From Sipunculus nudus (Eukaryota > Annelida > Sipuncula > Golfingiida > Sipunculidae): DNA of 64,000 nt. The DNA lies in contig CM049317.1 of the NCBI GenBank assembly GCA_026874595.1, positions 37,976,401-38,040,400 of the forward strand. Direction: 5' to 3'. The notes beneath the pieces are model-generated. The model did not search any database. It saw nothing but the letters and a program-made list of their open reading frames with translations, and was not told the DNA's origin. The first letter of the stretch is position 1. Each line of letters starts with the position of its first letter. Both the position numbers and the translations under genes were made by a program. Positions 47,108 through 59,181 of the stretch are shown piece by piece.

Positions 47108-47969
47108 GTGATACGAATCAGTTTTAAAATCATACTCAATGACTGAAAGTTGATCGATTAATAATCAATTTTTTTCATTTTATGTGCCATATTATTAACA
47201 TAAAATCTGTTGTATAGATAGCTAAATATTGACAGAGTAAATTAAGCCTAGCATGTACATCACACTGAAAGGTCAAGACTATACTTGTTAATACTTATTC
47301 ACTGCATAAAGATAACATTTATACTGTTTCCTGTTAAGTGTCCATCTTTCTAAAATCTATGAGAGAGTTAGAATATTTCATTGGAATAAAGAGACTTCTT
47401 TTGAATGTGCACACCTGATCGTATATGAAAGCTTATGGAAAAAAATACATGATTTGATGATTTAATTATGAAATGTCCTTTTCCAGAATGATTTCTACCG
47501 ACAATAGACCTGACGATGTATTTTTAAAGGCACAAATGAAAGTATGTGTAAATATGAAGTAATTAACAGTAAGGCTATGGGCTTGGATTTTATTTATTGT
47601 AACTGTAAATAATTATATTATGAATATTTAATAACCAGAATATCTGCAATGTTTTATAGGGAGTAATATAATATAATGTTCCAAACTGCATACAATTAAA
47701 AAAAATAGCCAATAATCAGCAGGTTTGACAAATGACACTGTAAGGTTAGAGATGGTCAGGTTAGCGTGGCTCAGCTCCAAGCAGCAAGCCAAAAAGTTTA
47801 TTAGAATAAAAATGAATGGAGAGAATGAGAAACAGGCAGGCGAATTTAGCTCAGCATCACTGCTAATGTTCAATATGTAAGATACTTGTTTCACAGATTA
47901 TTAAACTCATCAGCTTATTCAAATTGCCATGGACTTTACAAAAGAAAATATGATCAAATTCAAACTTAC

Positions 47970-48152
47970 CTTGGTGTACCTTTTCTGCATTGTTCTCTGC
48001 TAGGAATTTACCCTGCAACTGCTTGCCAGTGTAGTTGTGCACCTTGCACATCTTGCATTTGTACTTTGTTCACAGCTCTAAGTTTGGTAAGGCGTGGAAC
48101 ATTTACGTCATCTTTCCTCTAATCATTGATGCATGTATAGCTCTCTGAACAC
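47970..48152 (-). other. Exon-like block A, copy 1 (183 nt)
   Basis: The block follows ACTTGTGCAG and ends at AAG/GTAAGT on the minus strand, a strong donor. One frame reads KCKMCKVHNYTGKQLQGKFL, with a CxxC pair. Copy 2 has the same block at 53,230-53,412. In-frame stops upstream of that stretch suggest decay or a different reading frame. Confidence 0.45.
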
Positions 48153-48485
48153 CTGCACAAGTAGAACAAATTCTAGGAGTATATAAAAACAGAACTGATA
48201 AACATGTAACCAACGAAAGACAATATCAGCACCAGGCATATTAAAAATATTTACAAAGTGCAGGTATATAAATTAATAAACAAAAGTGCTATATTGCATA
48301 TAAAAATAGTAAATATTGGGTCAACAAATGTTTTTACTCAGTGTATAAACAGAAAGGTGCAAAAACAGCATCACATGTGTACAAGGATTTATAAATAGGA
48401 AGCAATATATGCAGTACAGCCTTTATATTACAAAATGATGTAACATTTGTAATTGCATTTACATATACTAGCTATTATAATATAA

Positions 48486-48990
48486 CAAGGGCTACAGGCA
48501 TAATGCAAACCTGCGTAATCTTTCCGGGTTCCCTGATGATAAACTTGACTATTATTTGAAAAGTTATTATTTTTTAAGGTGTGACAAGTACATGTATAAA
48601 GCAATTTTGAATCTTAGTACAAGTATAAATGCGCTCAGTCTGATGCATACTGATGGATGAGATGTGGTATACCCCATTACAAAGGCCTATATGTGAGTGA
48701 GGGAGTGTAAAAAAATCCCATCCAACCCACATTATGAAAGGAAACTGCAACCATGTACAACAGAGTTGGGGGGGGGGTGTCTCTGGCAAATTTTTAGTTG
48801 AGCAAACCTGGACATTACAGATGGTTTCACTAGGCCTTGCTAGAACAATTTGTGTGTGTGTGGGGGGGGGGATCAATGAGCTATGTTTTCCAACAAAAGT
48901 TCAATAACTTTAGTACTGGTATCAGTGAACGACAGTGACAGAGGTGGTGTCTTCCCTGTAGCTCAAATGACTTACAGTCAGCTGAGCTAA
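48486..48990 (+). mobile_element. Short family-A element inside TIR copy 1
   Basis: It starts CAAGGGCTACAGGCATAATG and ends with the family hairpin plus CAGCTGAGCTAA. It lies in the intron between blocks A and the 93-nt exon. The matching inverted copy is at 52,378-52,889, so the insertion predates the duplication of the TIR element. Confidence 0.75.
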
Positions 48991-49026
48991 AAAGGCAGTA
49001 TATTATTATGTGATGTTTAAACTTAC

Positions 49027-49119
49027 ATAATTCCTATTCTTAAGAAATAGGAAAGTTGCCATGATGGTATCCAAATCTTCTTTGAATTTGCCACACTGAT
49101 GGAAATGCTTGATCATTTT
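49027..49119 (-). other. Exon-like block, copy 1 (93 nt, 31 codons)
   Basis: The minus strand reads KMIKHFHQCGKFKEDLDTIM and onward to KNRNY, flanked by CAG before and GTAAGT after. Copy 2 (52,249-52,341) differs by one residue (I to V). Both boundaries are phase 0. This is the most convincing single exon in the element. Confidence 0.55.
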
Positions 49120-49492
49120 CTGAAAACATAAACAGTATTTGGCTGTGCCTTAGCAGCCTTAATTTTCAGGCTCTCTCTCCCCCTCTCTCTCTCTCAAAAA
49201 GACTGGCTAAAATGTTAGCACTTTGGCTAGCATGGTATGTTTTTTTTCTTCTAAAACATGTTAAGAAATTTAGGAAATTGTCTCAAAGCTGTTAATTATT
49301 TGTTTAGTTTGTGTTTACTCTCTGTTTAAGCATCTGTTAAAAATATTTAAAAAAAAATAAAAAGACTTTGATATCTTAATTTCTCTGGTTGACATGTAAG
49401 TGGGAAAACCTTATTCAAGGCCTCATTTAAAATCTAGTAAATAAATAATTCAAAACTGTTTTCAGTGGTGCCTTTACCAATATTTCACCTTT

Positions 49493-49499
<7 letters not shown>

Positions 49500-49545
<46 letters not shown>
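49500..49545. repeat. TA microsatellite in TIR copy 1, intron 1
   Basis: A (TA)n run has its counterpart at 51,834-51,871 in copy 2. A 15-base G run follows at 49,619-49,633. Confidence 0.9.
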
Positions 49546-49547
<2 letters not shown>

Positions 49548-50548
49548 CATGTATATTTATACCATTCATGCATGATATACACCCAGACATGGCCAGGTGT
49601 GTGTGTTAGTGGGTCGGAGGGGGGGGGGGGGGGTTTGCTTCCTTTTTCCTAATTGGCAATTCCCTGAAACTAAAAAAGCCTTTATCATTAATGATAAACA
49701 TTGGCATCAATGCAGGGAATGGGGGTTATATATCCCCCCTCCCCACTTTTTTAACAAGGGGGGATTGGGCAATGTAATCATCCCCAACACTGATATTGAG
49801 CAAGTATAACAATTACTTTTATATATTGGACATGTAATATATTATTAATTAGAAAACTTGACTTTGTTTCCATTTCTGAGTTAACTGAAATATAAGGTTA
49901 TCTAATAATCTAAACATGGTTTAGAGTTGACATTTAATGGAAACATAAAACCTGCACTTAATTAATATATAATATCAACATCACACAAATATCACACATT
50001 ATAAAAGGTGTATATATATAATATATATACACATATATACATAATATATATTTCCATTTCAATCACTCTTCTACCCCTGCCAGTGACAGTCGCCCCCCCC
50101 CCCCCCAACTGAGGGAACACACGAACGAGACTGGCCTCGTACCACTATACCATTACCAACGTACACTATACACCAGTATTAGAATAACAACTAACACAGT
50201 AAACAGGTTTATGCCTACATATTAAAGAAGAACATTTTACCAATGAAGATGCTGGGTAACTTCTGCGACTTTCAGCAGCCAGCAGACGGACAAAAATGGC
50301 TCCTCTTCCCGCCGTGGAGTCAAAAGATCCAGGATGTTGACGTCATGAGTGGCCCCGCTGATCACATGACGCGCGGTTTATTTCATCTGTACCGTCTGCT
50401 TTACACACGTGTCACACCATTTTCACAGACGCTCATCATTTTACGTTGCATTTGCGCGTTATTCAACGCACAAGAGCGTCTACATTGCAAAGCGGCGTAA
50501 ATTTACAGTCTTATGCGCCGTTATTTTACGGTAATTTTTAACAGTGTA

Positions 50549-50825
50549 GAGTGTTTGGTTGGCTTCCATGCAGTCTTTCCTTTTAAACCTTGCTACCCAA
50601 GTGCCGGAGATTTCCGTTTTAAATCTGGCAAACGTCTGTTTTCAAAATGATCTAAATTCCGCTTTTTCCAGCAGTATTTACTGAAGCGCGGGGCAAACAG
50701 TGTTAAATTACAAATCATAAGCATTAATACATTGTTTCATGAGCTTATTTTAATACATGTATTTGTATCATTTCAAGTGCTCTTGGCAAGATCCAACAAG
50801 CGGCATCCAAATACTAAAACAGTCG
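50549..50825. other. 277-bp unique spacer between the inverted elements
   Basis: This is not repeated in the window. It separates two independent TA target duplications, showing two insertions rather than one long hairpin element. Confidence 0.8.
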
Positions 50826-51829
50826 TACACTGTTAAAAATTACCGTAAAATAACGGCGCATAAGACTGTAAATTTACGCCGCTTTGCAATGTAGACGCTC
50901 TTGTGCGTTGAATAACGCGCAAATGCAACGTCAAATGATGAGCGTCTGTGAAAATGGTGTGACACGTGTGTAAAGCAGACGGTACAGATGAAATAAACCG
51001 CGCGTCATGTGATCAGCGGGGCCACTCATGACGTCAACATCCTGGATCTTTTGACTCCACGGCGGGAAGAGAAGCCATTTTGTCCGTCCGCTGGCTGCTG
51101 AAAGTCACAGAAGTTACCCTGCATCTTCATTGGTAAAATGTTTTTCTTTAATATGTAGGCATAAATCTGTTTACTGTTTTAGTTGTTATTTTAATACTGT
51201 GTAATAGTGTATGTTGGTAATGGTATAGTGGTACGAGGCCAGTCTCGTTCATGTGTTCCCTCAGTTTGGGGGGGGGGGGGGCGACTGTCACTGGCAGGGG
51301 TAGAAGAGTGATTGAGTTGGAAATATATATTATGTAGGCTATATATGTGAATATATATATTATATATATATACACATTTTATAATGTGTGACATTTGTGT
51401 GATCTTGATATTATATATTAATTAAGTGCAGGTTTTATGTTTCCATTAAATGTCAACTCTAAACCATGTTTAGATTATTAGATAACCTTACATTTCAGTT
51501 AACTCAGAAATGGAAACAAAGTCAAGTTTTCTAATTATTGATATATTACATGTCCAACATATGAAAATAATTTTTACTTGCTCAATATCAGTGTTGGGGA
51601 TGATTACATTGACCAATCCCCCCTTGTTAAAAAAGTGGGGGGGGGGGATATATAACCCCAATTCCCTGCATTGATGCCAATGTTTTTCATTAATGATTAA
51701 GTCTTTTTTAGTTTCAGGGAATTGCCAATTAGGAAAAAGGAAGCAACTCCCCCCCGCCCCCGACCCACAAACACACACACCTGGCCATGTCTGGGTGCAT
51801 ATCATGCATGAATGGTATAAATATACATG

Positions 51830-51876
<47 letters not shown>

Positions 51877-52248
51877 AAAGGTGGAATATTGGTAAAGGCA
51901 CTATTGAAAACAGTTTTGAATTATTTATTTACTAGATTTTAAATGAGGCCTTGAATAAGGTTTTCCCACTTACACATGTCAACCAGAGAAATTAAGATAT
52001 CAAAGTCCCTTTTTTTTTAAATATTTTAACAGATGCTTAAACAGAGAGTAAAACACAGACCAAACAAATAATTAACAGCTTTGAGACAATTTCCTAAATT
52101 TCTTAACATGTTTTAGAAGAAAAAAACATACCATGCTAGCCAAAGTGCTAACATTTTAGCCAGTCTTTTTGAGAGAGAGAGAGAGAGGGAGAAAGAGCCT
52201 GAAAATTAAGGCTGCTAAGGCACAGCCAAATACTGTTTATGTCTTCAG

Positions 52249-52341
52249 AAAATGGTCAAGCATTTCCATCAGTGTGGCAAATTCAAAGAAGATTTGGATA
52301 CCATCATGGCAACTTTCCTATTTCTTAAGAATAGGAATTAT
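52249..52341 (+). other. Exon-like block, copy 2 (93 nt, 31 codons)
   Basis: TATGTCTTCAG precedes and GTAAGT follows. It reads KMVKHFHQCGKFKEDLDTIM and continues to FLKNRNY. If spliced to 53,230 in phase 0 the frame ends after VFREPYMHQ, which would give a protein of about 40 residues. Alternatively an exon is missing. Confidence 0.55.
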
Positions 52342-52377
52342 GTAAGTTTAAACATCACATAATAATATACTGCCTTT

Positions 52378-52889
52378 TTAGCTCAGCTGACTGTAAGTCA
52401 TTTGAGTTACAGGGAAGACACACCTCTGTCACTGTCGTTCACTGATACCAGTACTAAAGTTGGTATTGAACTTTTGTTGGAAAACATAGCTGATTGATCC
52501 CCCCCCCCCCCCACAAATTGTTCTAGCAAGGCCTAGTGAAACCATCTGTAATATCCAGGTTTGCACAACTGGAAATTTGCCAGAGACCCCCCCCCCCCAA
52601 CTCTGTTGTACAGGGTTGCAATTTCCATTCATAATGTGGGTTGGATGGGGTTTTTGACACCCCCTCACTAACATATAGGCCTTTGTAATGGGGTATACCA
52701 CATCTCATCCATCAGTATGCATCAGACTGAGCGCATTTATACTTGTACTAAGATTCAAAATTGGTAGTACTTGCTTTATACATGTACTTGTCACCCCTTA
52801 AAAAATAATAACTTTTCAAATAAAAGTCAAGTTTATCATCAGGGAACCTGGAAAGATTACGCAGGTTTGCATTATGCCTGTAGCCCTTG
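52378..52889 (-). mobile_element. Short family-A element inside TIR copy 2
   Basis: Inverted counterpart of 48,486-48,990, beginning TTAGCTCAGCTG and ending in AGCCCTTG. Poly-C runs are at 52,499 and about 52,590. Confidence 0.75.
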
Positions 52890-53229
52890 TTATATTATAA
52901 TAGCTAGTAAAAATAAAATGAAATTACAAATGTAACATCATTTTGTAATATAAAGGCTGTACTGCATATATATTGCTTCCTATTTATAAATCCTCGTACA
53001 CATGTGATGCTGTTTTTGCACCTTTCTGTTTATACACTGAGTAAAAACATTTGTTGACCCAATATTTACCATTTTTATATGCAATATAGCACTTTTGTTT
53101 ATTAATTTATATACCTGCACTTACTTTGTAAATATTATTAATATGCCTGGTGCTGAGATTGTCTTTCGTTGGTTACATGTTTATCAGTTCTGTTTTTATA
53201 TACTCCTAGAATTTGATCTACTTGTGCAG

Positions 53230-53412
53230 GTGTTCAGAGAGCCATACATGCATCAATGATTAGAGGAAAGATGACGTAAATGTTCCACGCCTTACCAAAC
53301 TTAGAGCTGGGAACAAAGTACAAATGCAAGATGTGCAAGGTGCACAACTACACTGGCAAGCAGTTGCAGGGTAAATTCCTAGCAGAGAACATTGCAGAAA
53401 AGGTACACCAAG
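53230..53412 (+). other. Exon-like block A, copy 2 (183 nt)
   Basis: Acceptor CTTGTGCAG, donor AAG/GTAAGT. The frame from ATG 53,280 reads KYKCKMCKVHNYTGKQLQG. In copy 1 the same frame has a stop just before this stretch. Confidence 0.45.
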
Positions 53413-54272
53413 GTAAGTTTGAATTTAATCATATTTTCTTTTGTAAAGTCCATGGCAATTTGAATAAGCTGATGAGTTTAATAATCTGTGAAACAAGTAT
53501 CTTACATATTGAACATTAGCAGTGATGCTGACCTAAATTCGCCTGCCTGTTTCTCATTCTCTCCATTCATTTTTATTCTAATAAACTTTTTGGCTTGCAG
53601 CTTGATGGAGCTGAGCCACGCTAACCTGACCATCTCTAACCTTACAGTGTCATTTGTCAAACCTGCTGATTATTGGCTATTTTTTTTTTTTATTTTATGC
53701 AGTTTGGAACATGTTTACTCCCTATAAAACATTGCAGATATTTTGGTTATCGATTATCAATAATATAATTATTTACAGTTACAATAAATAAAATCCAGGC
53801 CCATAACCTTACTGTTAATTACTTCATATTTACACATACTTTCATTTGTGCCTTTAAAAATACATTGTCAGGTCTATTGTCTGTAGAAATCATTCTGGAA
53901 AAGGACATTTCATAATTAAATCATCAAATCATGTATTTTTTTCCATAACCCTTCATATACGATCAGGTATGCACATTAAAAAGAAGTCTCTTTATTCCGA
54001 TGAAATATTCTAACTCTCTCATAGATTTTAGAAAGATGGGCACTTAACAGGAAACAGTATTAATGTTATCCTTATGCAGTGAATAAGTATTAACAAGTAT
54101 AGTCTTGACCTTTCAGTGTGATGTACATGCTAGGCTTAATTTACTCTGTCAATATTTATTTATCTAGACAACAGATTTTATGTTAATAATATGGCACATA
54201 AAATGAAAAAAATGATTATTAATCGATCAACTTTCAGTCACTGAGTATGATATTAAAACTGATTCGTATCAC

Positions 54273-54325
<53 letters not shown>

Positions 54326-54353
54326 TGCATTGTCTGTGTATTTGTATTTGCAG

Positions 54354-54434
54354 AAGCAAAGCTCCTTTATACAGGATACTGCCTTCACTGTTTGGAGAAT
54401 GCAAGGATAATATGGGATTGAAGATGGAGGAGAG
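54354..54434 (+). other. Exon-like block B, copy 2 (81 nt)
   Basis: Acceptor TTTGTATTTGCAG, donor GAGAG/GTAATT. In this copy the frame joining to the last exon is open (QSSFIQDTAFTVWRMQGYGI). Confidence 0.45.
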
Positions 54435-54881
54435 GTAATTCTTTCAATACTATTATATTTATGTTAATATATTCAGCAAGTATTAAAGATAGTTTTAACC
54501 TTTTTTTAAGTAAATACATATATAAAGAAAAATGTTGAAATTGTTTATTTTTTGTGGAGATAGAACAAAATCTTGGCCAGTTATTGTCTGTAATGTAAAT
54601 GTAAAGATATATTTGATATAATAATGTATAATTATTTTCACTTCTAAAGGTTCCCATTGACCATAAGAAAACTATTTTTGTAGTTATTGTTTAAATTTTG
54701 TGAAGAAAGAACAAAAGTTTATTTTCTGTAATGTAAATTGATAGAGCGTCAGACTTTGAAAAAAATCTAAAAAAAAATATAAAAATTAAAGGGATAATTG
54801 CACTGAACTATATTCTTGCATATTTCTCTCATGTTTCTTACATTTACAATCTCTCTTTTCTGTTTATTATTTTGTATGCAG

Positions 54882-55147
54882 GGAATGAGATCTCCAACAC
54901 CTGTGAATGTTCAAGATGGGGACTGTAACATCACTGTAACATATGGTGGATGGCCAGAAACTGTCAACCCATGCAAGTTATTTCAACTTCCACTGGAGGC
55001 TTGCTATGCGTCATTTTGGATATTTATCCTGGAGTATCCCAAGTGACTAAAAAGACCTTCAGGTTTCTTGATTTTGGGGTAATTGAATGCACCTCTAACT
55101 GCCCTCCCACTGTCAATAGAGCTGGTTGGTCAGATTTAATGTTTTAA
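54882..55147 (+). pseudogene. Last-exon open frame, copy 2, frameshifted
   Basis: The acceptor TTTGTATGCAG is followed by the same frame as copy 1 (MRSPTPVNVQDGDC). A two-base insertion near 54,961 then shifts it, and the original frame resumes as PMQVISTSTGG to the stop at 55,147. Differences between the copies include replacements such as S to T, G to V and C to G, which do not suggest strong protein-level constraint. Confidence 0.35.
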
Positions 55148-55858
55148 TGCTGCATTTTCCTCTATAATATATCAACAATATAGGAAATATCAGTTAACGA
55201 CTATTTCACTTTTAATATTCTTGTGTTTAAGTACCTTAATTAAATCAGGTAATTATCTTATTTTTTTATGGAAAAACGTTTACATTTGCACCCTTGTTAC
55301 AGTGTAGGCATTCTCTTCAACTCCCTCCAGTTCGAATTTAATTGATGCAAAAATCATTTATTTACCAAGGACCTTTATTTTGGAATTCATTATCAGAAGC
55401 TTCACACAAAGTAGATGCCTTTACTGTAGAAAGATTTGGTGACATATAAGTTAAATCCATTTCAATTGTTTGACTTGTGTTCTGACCAGCTTTTACTTTA
55501 AAGATACCATTAGTTTACAACAATATAAATTTATTGATGCACTTTTATCTATTTTTCAAAGATACATTATAAATAGATTTGGGCCCCATTGTTAAAAAGA
55601 TCAGCAACCTTAATGAGATAACACACAGCATTCATAATAGTAATCATAATAATATTGCACTAATTGCCAAATTTTATATGTTTAGTTGGAGACGATTTAA
55701 CTGCCATGCAGTGTGGTCAAAATGTTTAAATATGTTTGCTTCCTAATGATGCCTTTTGGAAGATCAGTATAATCTGAATAACTATATACATTAAGTACAC
55801 GTGTTGTACATGTTGATGATCTGTTGAATATTTCATACAATAAAGAAGTGGTGTGATA

Positions 55859-56206
55859 TTATGTGTGAGCATGCATTTTTAATGCCATTTCCCAAATTAG
55901 CCAAGATGCATTTCCCTCTGTGGATATCCTGATTTGATTTTCGGGACACTTGACTGTCAAACAGAAAGTTACAACTCTATCATCATAAGGAGGTCTGACT
56001 TCGTTCGTAATATTTTTACTGGTAAAATCTAAAAAACATGTTATGAGAAACCTAAAGTACACAGATACAAATAAAGGGTTCGTCCGGAATGACAAGACAG
56101 AAACGTTTTGAGAAAGATTATGGAAACCTGTAACAGTGTATAGCTCCAAGTTCAAAGCACTGTTATTTATTATAAAGTAACAATGTTTTGTTATTCTACA
56201 TATCAA
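55859..56206 (-). CDS. Conserved open frame in TIR element copy 2
   Basis: Counterpart of the frame at 45,260-45,556 with 17 extra N-terminal codons (MICRITKHCYFIINNS). It overlaps the 3' end of the main transcript only at its edge and is convergent with it. The function is unknown, and it may be fortuitous. Confidence 0.3.
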   Translation of the reverse strand: MICRITKHCYFIINNSALNLELYTVTGFHNLSQNVSVLSFRTNPLFVSVYFRFLITCFLDFTSKNITNEVRPPYDDRVVTFCLTVKCPENQIRISTEGNASWLIWEMALKMHAHT

Positions 56207-56500
56207 AGCACCGTGAAATAACGGTGCAATGCCCTGATACCAGTTTAAATCACTGTTTATTCACGTCTCTTAGCACTGTAAAATAACGGCATATTGTCTA
56301 GTAAAATAACAGATGCCCGTTATTTCCCGTGGCTAAGCACCGTTTATTTACGTCCCAAAGCGCTGTAAAATTACGGTGCAATGCGACGTTATTTAACGCA
56401 CTGCATTATTTCTTTGCACGTAAAATAACGGTGCATTGCACTGTCAACTTTGCTGCCGGTGCAAAGCACCGTTATTTTACGTGCAACTTTTAACAGTGTA

Positions 56501-58214
56501 AGCAATTTTAGACATTTAACAGTGTGAGATTTCAATGCTACCGTAATGCTAGAAACCAGGCTTATTTTTTTACAGATTATTTCACAAGAGGGTTAACGCA
56601 CAAAATCCGGGGTTCGTCACCTGAAAACGTCTGCATTATTTATATAATTATTACCCGCTACTGGATTTATTGTAAGCGAGGTGCCATCCACGAGCTTCCG
56701 TGTACATGTCAACTGTTAACCTCTGCAGTCACCCGTGAACATTTACGCGCTAAATACGGCACCCTGTGAAAGAGTCACCTGTTTTAATATGTATATTAAC
56801 TGCTGCTTGATTGATTATTGCTACTTTCCTAGCCTTCTTTGCGCGAGTGCTGTGCACCACATAAGAGCCAGTAGGGACTTTCACATCTGTGGGCAGGGAC
56901 GCTGTCAGCCACATCGGACGATCATATTACTGTACGCACGTTTCATGTGATTTGTAAAAGATAGTTTACGGCAAAAATTACATTACAACTACAAATTTTT
57001 TCGCGGTCGCGGAATATCACTGGCTCAACAAGCGGCAAGTCGCTGTCTCTGATTAGGTTTTATTTAACCCAAATAAGTGCCATCCCCGAACCAAAGTCGT
57101 TTGTACAACTTGAACCCAAGGCGCAACAGGAGACCATCTTTTCTGTTTTGTTTTGACACGCTGTTACAAAGAAAGCATGCAGTATGCATACAGCGAGCAC
57201 TGACACAAAGCAAACAGCGTGCAGCCAGCAGTGCTTACGGCCCGGCGTGGCTGCTAATCACAGGTCACACATACAATGGTGATACGTACATCTCTGATCT
57301 TAAGAAACTCATTTTTGCATGACAGAAGTAACGGCAACATTGTACTACTTAAATAAACTTTGCACCAGTTTAAGGAAATATTTAATATATGTTCTAATAT
57401 GCATGTATTACAAAAAATGTGCACTTCTTATATCTTTGCATGTGTATGAATCATACATTGAGAGAAATTTAATCATGTTAAACTGATTACATTTCCATCT
57501 GTCATTTGTAATAAATGAGACAAATACTGGCATAAATATGTATTGAATTATTAAAAAATCGCCAATAAAGATGTTACTTTGTTGAAAAATTGTTAGAAAA
57601 AGATATGCAGATCAATACTTTTTTATTATTTTTTGTTTCCGGACCCTGACTGTTTGCCATTTCAAATCCTTATTTAAATGCCCTTTATTGGATGTGCTGT
57701 GGAATATACATTTTGTACATTCTTCGTTTACCTGTGGAAACTGAACTGTTCTGGATAAATGATCAAGGAGTCAATATTCATTGAGTATACCTTTCTATCC
57801 ATAAGAAATATTTACGCAATGGGCTTTATCAGATGAATATTTTATTTTATACACACTGATACATGGTTTGATCACATTTGCAATTATTTATTCATTACTA
57901 GTATGAAAATGTACGTTTAAATATCATTATACCAATATATTACTATATTGATCGAATTACATAATATGTCCTAGAAATGTATTTCACAACAAAGAGCTAG
58001 ACACCCATTATCAAACTGTACAAAACGGAGGGACATTTAATTGTATATACAGCAAAACTTGTATAAGTTCCCTGTAATATACATGGCATATGCAAGAAAT
58101 GTAGCTGAGACCAACAGAAAATAGCAAATACAAGGTAACCCTGTATGTAAGAGGCATTGAGCTAGTGGGAGTGAGCGGGACGTTGTATAATTAACTCCTT
58201 TGACCTGATCATGT
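56501..58214. other. No recognisable gene
   Basis: A stray AACAGTGTGA just outside the TIR element (about 56,518) may be a remnant of an older end. The remainder is AT-rich with short open frames only. Confidence 0.45.
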
Positions 58215-59015
58215 TGTTACAGGTGCTCTTTTTATTGTGTGACACGGGCATAACTCCTGTTGTTACACCCTCGCCGGGCCGTTTGTTGCATTCGCAGTTT
58301 AGTCCGTACTGGTTGAACTCTCGTTGTCATGTTAGCCTTGGGCTTTCTCGACATGTAGACACACACACAGCGATGTTCTTCTAGATGATTCCTTTAACGC
58401 GTGTTTACTGTGTTGTGTAAGATCTTTTAGACTGTTCGAGAAGTGGAAAATTCTCGGCTTGGGGTGAAGAGTATATAAAGGGGCTGTGTTTTAGAGCCAG
58501 GAGAGAGAGCAGAGAAGCTTTCCAGCGGACGCAGAAGCGTGTGTGTCGGTTTCTGGGACCTTATCCGACGAGTGCGGCAATTATAGATTTTCTTCAGACT
58601 TTCTCCTGGATTTTTATGACGAGTCTTGTTTGGACTTCAGTTTACTTTTTGGATTAATACAAGAGCTTTACATGAGACTGTCATTCTCGAGAGTATACAT
58701 TTAAAAAACTTATCGTTGTGACGGTGGTGGTATCCAGGTACTGTGCACTTTGTTTATTTTACTGTGTGATTGTATTGATTTGTTGTTATACCGCTGTTTT
58801 ACTGTATAATTGTATTGATTTTGTGTATTGTATTGTTAGGGTTGTTTTAAGAATAAATTGTGGTTATTTGTTAACAAAAAACCACGGACTTCTTTATTCA
58901 TTTCCCCAGACATTTCACGCTGCCTTGTGTTACAGATTCTGATTTTTTTTATCTCCATTACAAAATTTTGAGTTCATCTCGCATACATGATCTGTTTATA
59001 ATAGGTTCCGTAATA
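58215..59015 (+). repeat. 5' LTR (801 bp)
   Basis: It starts TGTTACAGG and ends TTCCGTAATA, a one-base change from the expected terminal inverted GTAACA. It contains a TATA box (TATATAAA, 58,472-58,479) and a poly(A) signal AATAAA at 58,852-58,857, so it would drive and end transcription. Confidence 0.9.
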
Positions 59016-59021
59016 TAAAAT

Positions 59022-59037
59022 TGGGGGCTCCTCCGGG
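59022..59037 (+). other. Primer-binding site, tRNA-Pro type
   Basis: TGGGGGCTCCTCCGGG, six bases after the LTR, matches the tRNA-Pro primer-site pattern TGGGGGCTCGTCCGGG except at one position. Such sites prime minus-strand DNA synthesis. Confidence 0.85.
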
Positions 59038-59181
59038 ATGCTTAATAGTTTTGACAATTTATTAGGCCTTGACCTGAACATTGTTTTATCATACATTGTT
59101 TACAAGACTGCATATTGTTTAAGGAACATTGTTCACAGGATTTATCTCAGTGTTTTTTTGGTATTGTTTTGACATCTTAAC

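Larger units (their letters stand above)
44919..50546 (-). mobile_element. TA-flanked TIR element, copy 1 (5.63 kb)
   Basis: The ends are CACTGTTAAAAGTTGCACG and, inverted at the right, CACTGTTAAAAATTACCG, with TA on both sides (44,917-44,918 and 50,547-50,548). This fits a DNA transposon that duplicates TA. The subterminal regions hold several copies of ACGTAAAATAACGGTGC and its inverse. The presumed transcript runs on the minus strand from the 50.5-kb end. Five exon-like blocks are conserved with copy 2 (50,241-; 49,027-49,119; 47,970-48,152; 46,948-47,028; 46,534-), and a poly(A) signal lies at 45,571-45,576. No transposase motif was recognised, so it may be a non-autonomous element carrying a captured gene. 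Confidence 0.85.
50828..56498 (+). mobile_element. TA-flanked TIR element, copy 2 (5.67 kb), head-to-head with copy 1
   Basis: The ends are CACTGTTAAAAATTACCG and the inverse of CACTGTTAAAAGTTGCACG, with TA at 50,826-50,827 and 56,499-56,500. It matches copy 1 in inverted orientation over its whole length, including microsatellites, poly-G tracts and the inner family-A insertion. The promoter-side end is CpG-rich (GGCGGGAAGAG, GCCATTTTG near 51,070). Block boundaries are 5' exon to 51,132, then 52,249-52,341, 53,230-53,412, 54,354-54,434 and 54,882 onward. A poly(A) signal AATAAA is at 55,839-55,844. No transposase was recognised. Confidence 0.85.

Noticed and set aside
44919-56498. Interpretation as one giant foldback transposon
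   Set aside because: Each half has its own complete inverted ends and its own flanking TA, with a unique spacer between, so two separate elements explain it better.
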